Assembly: GCA_039934475.1 (NCBI GenBank)
Contig: JBDTMC010000131.1
Location: 1 to 17,000, forward strand
Length of the DNA: 17,000 nt
Direction: 5' to 3'
DNA from: JBDTMC01 sp039934475
Lineage (GTDB): Bacteria > Acidobacteriota > Terriglobia > Bryobacterales > Bryobacteraceae
Shown: positions 13,636 to 17,000 of the stretch, piece after piece
How the letters are laid out: every line of letters starts with the position of its first letter
Numbering within the stretch: the stretch's first letter is position 1
Notes under the pieces: generated by a model
The model's database searches: none
What the model was told of the DNA's origin: nothing
Seen by the model: only the letters and a program-made list of their open reading frames with translations
Position numbers and translations under genes: made by a program

Positions 13636-14106
13636 ATGGGCGGCTCTTCAGAGATGGATCGCCGGATGGAGCACTTCCGGCAACAATGCCGGGATCGTGG
13701 TCTGGCCATCACCCACCAGCGCGAAGTAATCTATCGGGCCATGTCGGAAATGCGCGACCATCCCAGCCCGGAAGCCATCTATGAAGTAGTCCGTGCAAGT
13801 CTCCCCTCAATTTCTCTGGGCACGGTATACAAGAACATCCGGACGTTCCTCGACTCCGGACTGGTGAAGGAAGTCAGCCTTCATCACGGTTCGTTGCGCC
13901 TTGAAGTGAATACCACGCCCCATCATCATCTGGTGTGCGTTTCATGCAAGGCAATTGTCGATCTGTTGGAAGAAGATGTGGAGCCGGTGAGACTGCACCG
14001 TCGCAGACCCTCGGGTTTCCAGATTCAGCGGATCAGTGTCGAAGCTGTCGGACTCTGCGCTGCTTGCGCCGGTGATGCCGGCCCCGTCCGCAAATCAGCC
14101 CGATAG
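13636..14106 (+). CDS. perR: Fur-family regulator, PerR-like
   Basis: A 156-aa Fur-family repressor: winged-helix region about 20-90 with ITHQREVIYRAM and SISLGTVYKNIRTF (recognition helix), then a dimerisation domain. Structural zinc is implied by two CxxC pairs, C101/C104 and C141/C144. Regulatory-metal residues by comparison with Bacillus PerR: H42 (H37), E90 (D85), H96 (H91), H98 (H93), D109 (D104). D109 is PerR-like because Fur has Glu there; E90 is Fur-like. The peroxidase neighbours (ahpC, ahpD) support peroxide sensing through Fe-dependent histidine oxidation, inferred from family. Start ATG 13636 follows the promoter closely; ATG 13654 and 13666 are alternatives. It precedes ahpC by 52 bp and is divergent from uup. 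Confidence 0.88.
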   Translation: MGGSSEMDRRMEHFRQQCRDRGLAITHQREVIYRAMSEMRDHPSPEAIYEVVRASLPSISLGTVYKNIRTFLDSGLVKEVSLHHGSLRLEVNTTPHHHLVCVSCKAIVDLLEEDVEPVRLHRRRPSGFQIQRISVEAVGLCAACAGDAGPVRKSAR

Positions 14107-14107
14107 T

Positions 14108-14129
14108 GATTTAAATCGGATTTTCCGAT
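14108..14129 (+). promoter_or_regulatory. Two overlapping palindromes upstream of ahpC
   Basis: GATTTAAATC (14108-14117) is a perfect 10-bp palindrome, and ATCGGA-TTT-TCCGAT (14115-14129) is a perfect 6-3-6 inverted repeat that shares ATC with it. They lie 30-50 bases before ahpC. They may be operator sites or, for the second, a short RNA hairpin. Neither is a clean Fur-box match. Confidence 0.4.
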
Positions 14130-14158
14130 ATCTTTATCTAGGAGAGCACTATAATTTT

Positions 14159-14695
14159 ATGTTAAGCGTAGGCGAGAAGTTTCCCGAATTTTCCCTGACC
14201 GCCACGGTCAGCCTCGATAAGAACAAGTCGTTCCAGACGATCACCCAGGACGATTACCCCGGCAAGTGGAAGCTCTACTTCTTCTGGCCCAAAGACTTTA
14301 CCTTCGTGTGCCCTACTGAGATCGCCGCCTTCGGCAAGCTCAACAAGGCGTTCCAGGACCGCGATACTCAGATTCTCGGTGGCAGCACGGATTCCGAGTT
14401 CGTTCACTTGGCGTGGCGCACTCACCACGAAGATCTCAAGAACCTGCCGTTCCCGATGCTCTCTGACATCAAGCGGGAACTGTGCGAAGAGCTCGGTATC
14501 CTCGATCCGAAGGCCGGCGTCGCACAGCGCGCCACTTTCATTGTGGATCCGGAAAACGTGATCCGCTTCTGCTACGTCACCGATCTGTCTGTTGGCCGCA
14601 ATCCGGAAGAAGTTCTCCGTGTCCTCGATGCGCTGCAGACCGACGAGCTTTGCCCCTGCAACTGGAAGAAGGGCGAGGAAACTCTCCACGTCTAG
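14159..14695 (+). CDS. ahpC: Alkyl hydroperoxide reductase AhpC, mycobacterial type
   Basis: A 178-aa 2-Cys peroxiredoxin. The peroxidatic motif is FFWPKDFTFVCPTE (41-54), with P44, T48 and C51; R124 in AQRATFIVD completes the site. The C-terminal LCPCNWKKG (164-172) carries two cysteines, C165 and C167, the three-cysteine pattern of Mycobacterium AhpC, to which much of the core (SDIKRELCEELGILD, VGRNPEEVLRVLDALQTDEL) is also similar. It reduces hydrogen peroxide, alkyl peroxides and probably peroxynitrite in the cytoplasm. The downstream AhpD is the expected reductant instead of AhpF. ATG 14159 begins the family sequence; AGGAGAG is 12 bases upstream, a longish spacing. The nearby TATAAT (14150-14155) is too near the ATG to be its promoter. 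Confidence 0.96.
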   Translation: MLSVGEKFPEFSLTATVSLDKNKSFQTITQDDYPGKWKLYFFWPKDFTFVCPTEIAAFGKLNKAFQDRDTQILGGSTDSEFVHLAWRTHHEDLKNLPFPMLSDIKRELCEELGILDPKAGVAQRATFIVDPENVIRFCYVTDLSVGRNPEEVLRVLDALQTDELCPCNWKKGEETLHV

Positions 14696-14703
14696 TTCCG
14701 TTT

Positions 14704-14736
14704 CACAGGGCCGGTGGCTGTGCTGCTGGCCCTGTG
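14704..14736 (+). other. Stem-loop between ahpC and ahpD
   Basis: CACAGGGCC (14704-14712) and GGCCCTGTG (14728-14736) are perfect 9-bp inverted repeats around a 15-base loop. No T-tract follows, so it is not a standard intrinsic terminator. It could stabilise or process the ahpC-ahpD transcript and give unequal expression. Confidence 0.5.
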
Positions 14737-14757
14737 TGTGGTTGGAGTCAGCAATCT

Positions 14758-15315
14758 ATGTCAATCGAATCATTTCTCGATAACCTGCCGCCCTATGCCC
14801 GCGACCTGAAGCTCAATCTCTCCACGCTCCTCCGCCAGCCGGAATTGACGCCACAGCAAACCTGGGGCACGGCGGTTGCCAGCGCCATCGCAACCCGCAA
14901 TCCGCAGCTCCTCCAAGTCCTGGTGGCTGAGGCGGAAAAGAACATCGCTCCAGAAGTGGTGAACGGCGCCAAAGCCGCGGCAGCCATCATGGGCATGAAC
15001 AACATTTACTACCGCTTTACCCACCTCGTGGAGAACCCGAAGTACGGCACCATTCCGTCGCGCTTGCGCATGCAGGTGATTCGCTCGCATGGCGCCGACC
15101 CCGTGGATTTCGAACTCTGGTGCATCGCCGTTTCCGCCATCAATGGTTGCGGCGCCTGCCTCGCATCCCATGATCGCGTCGTCCGGGAGAAGGGCATGAG
15201 CGAAGAGACTGTGGCCGCTGCCGTTCGTTTGGCATCCGTCATCCATGCGATTGGCGCAGTGGTGGAAGCCGAACTGGCCTTGGTTCCTTCTGAGCCTGTC
15301 GCTGTCGCTCAGTAG
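14758..15315 (+). CDS. ahpD: AhpD, alkylhydroperoxidase/AhpC reductase
   Basis: A 185-aa carboxymuconolactone decarboxylase-fold protein closely like Mycobacterium tuberculosis AhpD from the start (MSIESFLDNLPPYARDLKLN). The active site is complete: E119 in DFELW, C131-G-A-C134 in INGCGACLASH, and H138. In mycobacteria AhpD re-reduces AhpC and is itself reduced by lipoylated dihydrolipoamide succinyltransferase; the same is inferred here. The AIMGMNNIYYRF stretch (76-87) is the other family mark. GGAG lies 11 bases before ATG 14758. It follows ahpC by 62 bp containing a stem-loop. Its stop overlaps the convergent methyltransferase by seven bases. Confidence 0.96.
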   Translation: MSIESFLDNLPPYARDLKLNLSTLLRQPELTPQQTWGTAVASAIATRNPQLLQVLVAEAEKNIAPEVVNGAKAAAAIMGMNNIYYRFTHLVENPKYGTIPSRLRMQVIRSHGADPVDFELWCIAVSAINGCGACLASHDRVVREKGMSEETVAAAVRLASVIHAIGAVVEAELALVPSEPVAVAQ

Positions 15316-16310
15316 ATTCCCATAATGCGGAAAGCCGGAGCCCGCGTCGGTGGAGGAACAATCGTGATATTGACCTCGCCGGCGCGGCCTTCGCCTTCAA
15401 AGTAGTGGTCGCCCGCCGAATCCACAGCGAAATGATGCTCCGCCATTGTCACTTCGTGATGGCAGGACTCGGGCCAGAAGTAGAGCCCCAGATATAGTGT
15501 TTTGCCGTCTCCGTCCACGTGAACGCGCGCCTGTATTTCAATCGGGCGCCAACTGCCGTCCACCAAATCTCCAAAGCCCTCAAGCAACGTGGTCTCGGGT
15601 AAGGTGACCGCGCCTTTGGATGCAGTCACCACCAGGTACTGAGTTCCGGCGCCCTCCATGAACACTACCGAGAGCCCCGACTCCGACAACATTCGTGTCA
15701 CGTCGTCCACCGAAAATGTTTCGCCCAGCCAAGTGTCTCGCGTATGGGCCAGATACTCCGGCGACTGATCCCCATTCACTTGAAACTTGAACATCCCGCC
15801 CGTCCGCAACACCCGCGCCGCCTCGCGAGCATAATTTTCGATCACCGCTCGCGAGGGAATGTGCTGGAAAACAATGTAGCTGAACACCAGGTCCGCTGAT
15901 TCATCTGCCACCAGAGCCAGGTCCGCGCCGCTTCCAACGTGGAAATGGATGTTCGCCATATGCCCCAGCCTCTGCCGCGCCGCTGCAATCATCACCGGTG
16001 ACACATCCAGCGCGGCAACCTCGCGGAAGTCGCGGGCAAACCACTCCGTCATCCGTCCCGTGCCGCAGCCAATCTCCACCACATCGCACTCTGAGGCGGG
16101 CCGTCCCTGCAGCAACACGGGCAGATACGGACGCACCAGTTGGTTATAGTTCGCCAACCCCGACCGCCCAAAGTCCGCGATATCGTTTTCGGAATCGCGA
16201 GTGTAGATGAAGCGCTCTGCGTCCAGGCGCGCCCGTTCGTCCCAATCCTCGCGCATTTTCTGCGTCCAATCGTTCACTCTGACAACACTACCCGATTCCA
16301 CCCGCCTCAC
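15309..16310 (-). CDS. Class I SAM-dependent methyltransferase with a beta-rich C-terminal extension
   Basis: A protein of up to 333 aa. The methyltransferase core (about 55-230) has motif I VEIGCGTGR (78-86), motif II acidic residue D102 in ALDVS, SADLVFSYIVFQHI (138-151) and a post-core LRTGGMFKF. The N-terminal MREDWDERARLDAERFIY (19-36) is common in bacterial methyltransferases of unknown substrate. Residues about 250-333 form a beta-rich extension (RPIEIQARVHVDGDG, LYLGLYFWPESCHH) that I do not recognise and that is not part of the Rossmann core. The start is not certain: GTG 16310 overlaps the upstream gene stop as GTGA, but GTG 16277 and ATG 16256 also fit, and no good Shine-Dalgarno distinguishes them. 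Likely cotranslated with the upstream methyltransferase; the substrate is unknown. Confidence 0.87.
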   Translation of the reverse strand: MRRVESGSVVRVNDWTQKMREDWDERARLDAERFIYTRDSENDIADFGRSGLANYNQLVRPYLPVLLQGRPASECDVVEIGCGTGRMTEWFARDFREVAALDVSPVMIAAARQRLGHMANIHFHVGSGADLALVADESADLVFSYIVFQHIPSRAVIENYAREAARVLRTGGMFKFQVNGDQSPEYLAHTRDTWLGETFSVDDVTRMLSESGLSVVFMEGAGTQYLVVTASKGAVTLPETTLLEGFGDLVDGSWRPIEIQARVHVDGDGKTLYLGLYFWPESCHHEVTMAEHHFAVDSAGDHYFEGEGRAGEVNITIVPPPTRAPAFRIMGIY

Positions 16311-17000
16311 GCCGCCGGCCGGGTGAATAAGTGCACGCCGCTGCGATCGTCAATCGGCGGCGGGGGTGCGGTGGGAACGCCGGATTCAGCTGCCATTCTA
16401 GCCATGGTATGACGCCTCGCCGGTGGCATCACCTCCATTCCATAAACCCGGTATGTACGGCTCTCCGCGGGGTGCCAACCGGCAAGCGCTACCACGGCCA
16501 GGATCTCTTCGCATGTCAGGTGGTCCGCCGCGCGCATCGCATCGATGTCCTTGAACGTGGCCGTGGAAATCGATCGGCGCAATGTGGACGTCGTGGCGTC
16601 CATCATCCAGCAGCAGATCTCCGAAGCCGCCGCGGTCTCTGATGCCAGTGACTGGACCGTGGCAGCCGGCAGATACATCAGCAGACCCTCGGTAATCAGC
16701 AGCGTCGGCCCCCCGCCGGCCGCGCCATACAATGTCGCCCTCTGGGACGTATCGTTCAGATCCACGGCCATCCTCTTCAAGCGGCACCGTGGCTGGTCCT
16801 CCGCCAACACTGCCCTTTTGTAATCGAGCATCGGCTGCAAATCCACTTCCGTCCACAGGAGATCGGAAGGCAGTTTCAGACGCCATGGCCGCGAATCCAA
16901 ACCGGCCCCTACCGACAAAACGCTGGCTATGCCGTTCTCGCGAATGACCGAGAGAATCCACTCGTCCAGAATGCGCGTCCGCATTCCAATCCCGAAAGAC
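16307..17000 (-). CDS. LCMT/PPM-type SAM-dependent methyltransferase (5' end cut by window)
   Basis: At least 230 codons; the frame is open to the right edge and the residues before the first internal ATG (SFGIGMRTR) look like family sequence, so the true start lies outside. Signatures are RTRILDEWI, SAM loop SVLSVGAGLDSRPWRL and acidic EVDLQPMLDYKR, which mark the leucine carboxyl methyltransferase-like (PF04072) group, followed by LLITEGLLMYLP typical of the post-SAM strand. Members methylate small metabolites, polyketide intermediates or unknown acids. The C-terminus is proline-rich (TAPPPPIDD) and ends in VHLFTRPAA. The TGA at 16307 overlaps the next gene's GTG. Substrate and partner are unknown. 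Confidence 0.88.
   Translation of the reverse strand, partial: SFGIGMRTRILDEWILSVIRENGIASVLSVGAGLDSRPWRLKLPSDLLWTEVDLQPMLDYKRAVLAEDQPRCRLKRMAVDLNDTSQRATLYGAAGGGPTLLITEGLLMYLPAATVQSLASETAAASEICCWMMDATTSTLRRSISTATFKDIDAMRAADHLTCEEILAVVALAGWHPAESRTYRVYGMEVMPPARRHTMARMAAESGVPTAPPPPIDDRSGVHLFTRPAA

Noticed and set aside
14150..14155. TATAAT as the ahpC promoter -10
   Set aside because: It lies only three bases before the ahpC ATG, so transcription would begin inside the coding sequence.
14704..14736. Intrinsic terminator after ahpC
   Set aside because: The stem is good but it is followed by TGTGGTTGG, not a T-run.
14770..15246. A 158-codon minus-strand frame
   Set aside because: Antisense to ahpD, whose identity is secure.
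1..17000. tRNA, rRNA, CRISPR, transposase or prophage genes
   Set aside because: No repeat-spacer pattern, no transposase or integrase motif and no RNA gene-like stretch was seen on reading; the gaps are too short for most of these.

Overview
The window reads as a GC-rich, compact bacterial chromosome segment, most likely from Acidobacteriota (Solibacter/Bryobacter-like). This is an inference from overall gene style: very short signal peptides ending in Ala-Gln, an AXE1-type esterase next to a DUF6624 protein, a B3 metallo-beta-lactamase and stand-alone methyltransferases. No rRNA, tRNA, IS element, prophage or CRISPR was seen, and no gap between genes exceeds about 100 bp. The first and last genes run off the window edges.

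Layout. (1) The 3' end of a GHKL/RsbW-type ATP-binding protein (+, 1-259). (2) A long minus-strand run from 8272 down to 256: small protein - rsmG - CE4 polysaccharide deacetylase - two tandem PepSY-associated-TM-like membrane proteins - a 157-aa unknown - small ABC/AAA ATPase (TTG start) - deoxyhypusine-synthase-like protein - membrane-anchored M23 peptidase - OsmC - B3 metallo-beta-lactamase. Several junctions are 4-bp stop/start overlaps, which suggests translational coupling. The theme is cell envelope (deacetylase, M23, PepSY-TM, exported MBL), with thiol peroxide defence (OsmC) near the end. (3) A divergent point at 8816-8878 separates ybaK (-) from a plus-strand trio: SSAT-like acetyltransferase, exported alpha/beta hydrolase with a degenerate second half, and an exported DUF6624 protein. 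(4) An ABC-F ATPase of the Uup type (-, 13541-11739). (5) A peroxide-response locus on the plus strand: a Fur/PerR regulator, mycobacterial-type AhpC and AhpD. The regulator's promoter has a near-consensus Fur/PerR operator filling the -35/-10 spacer. (6) Two minus-strand methyltransferases joined by a GTGA overlap, the upstream one cut by the window end.

How genes may work together. The best-supported functional unit is perR-ahpC-ahpD. AhpC reduces peroxides through Cys51, AhpD (CxxC) re-reduces AhpC, and the PerR-like repressor probably controls itself and the pair. The least explained unit is the 157-aa protein/ATPase/DHS-like/M23 stretch beside the paired PepSY-TM proteins. Its gene order looks operonic, but its joint function cannot be read from sequence. 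All three convergent gene pairs end in overlapping or abutting stop codons with no recognisable intrinsic terminator.
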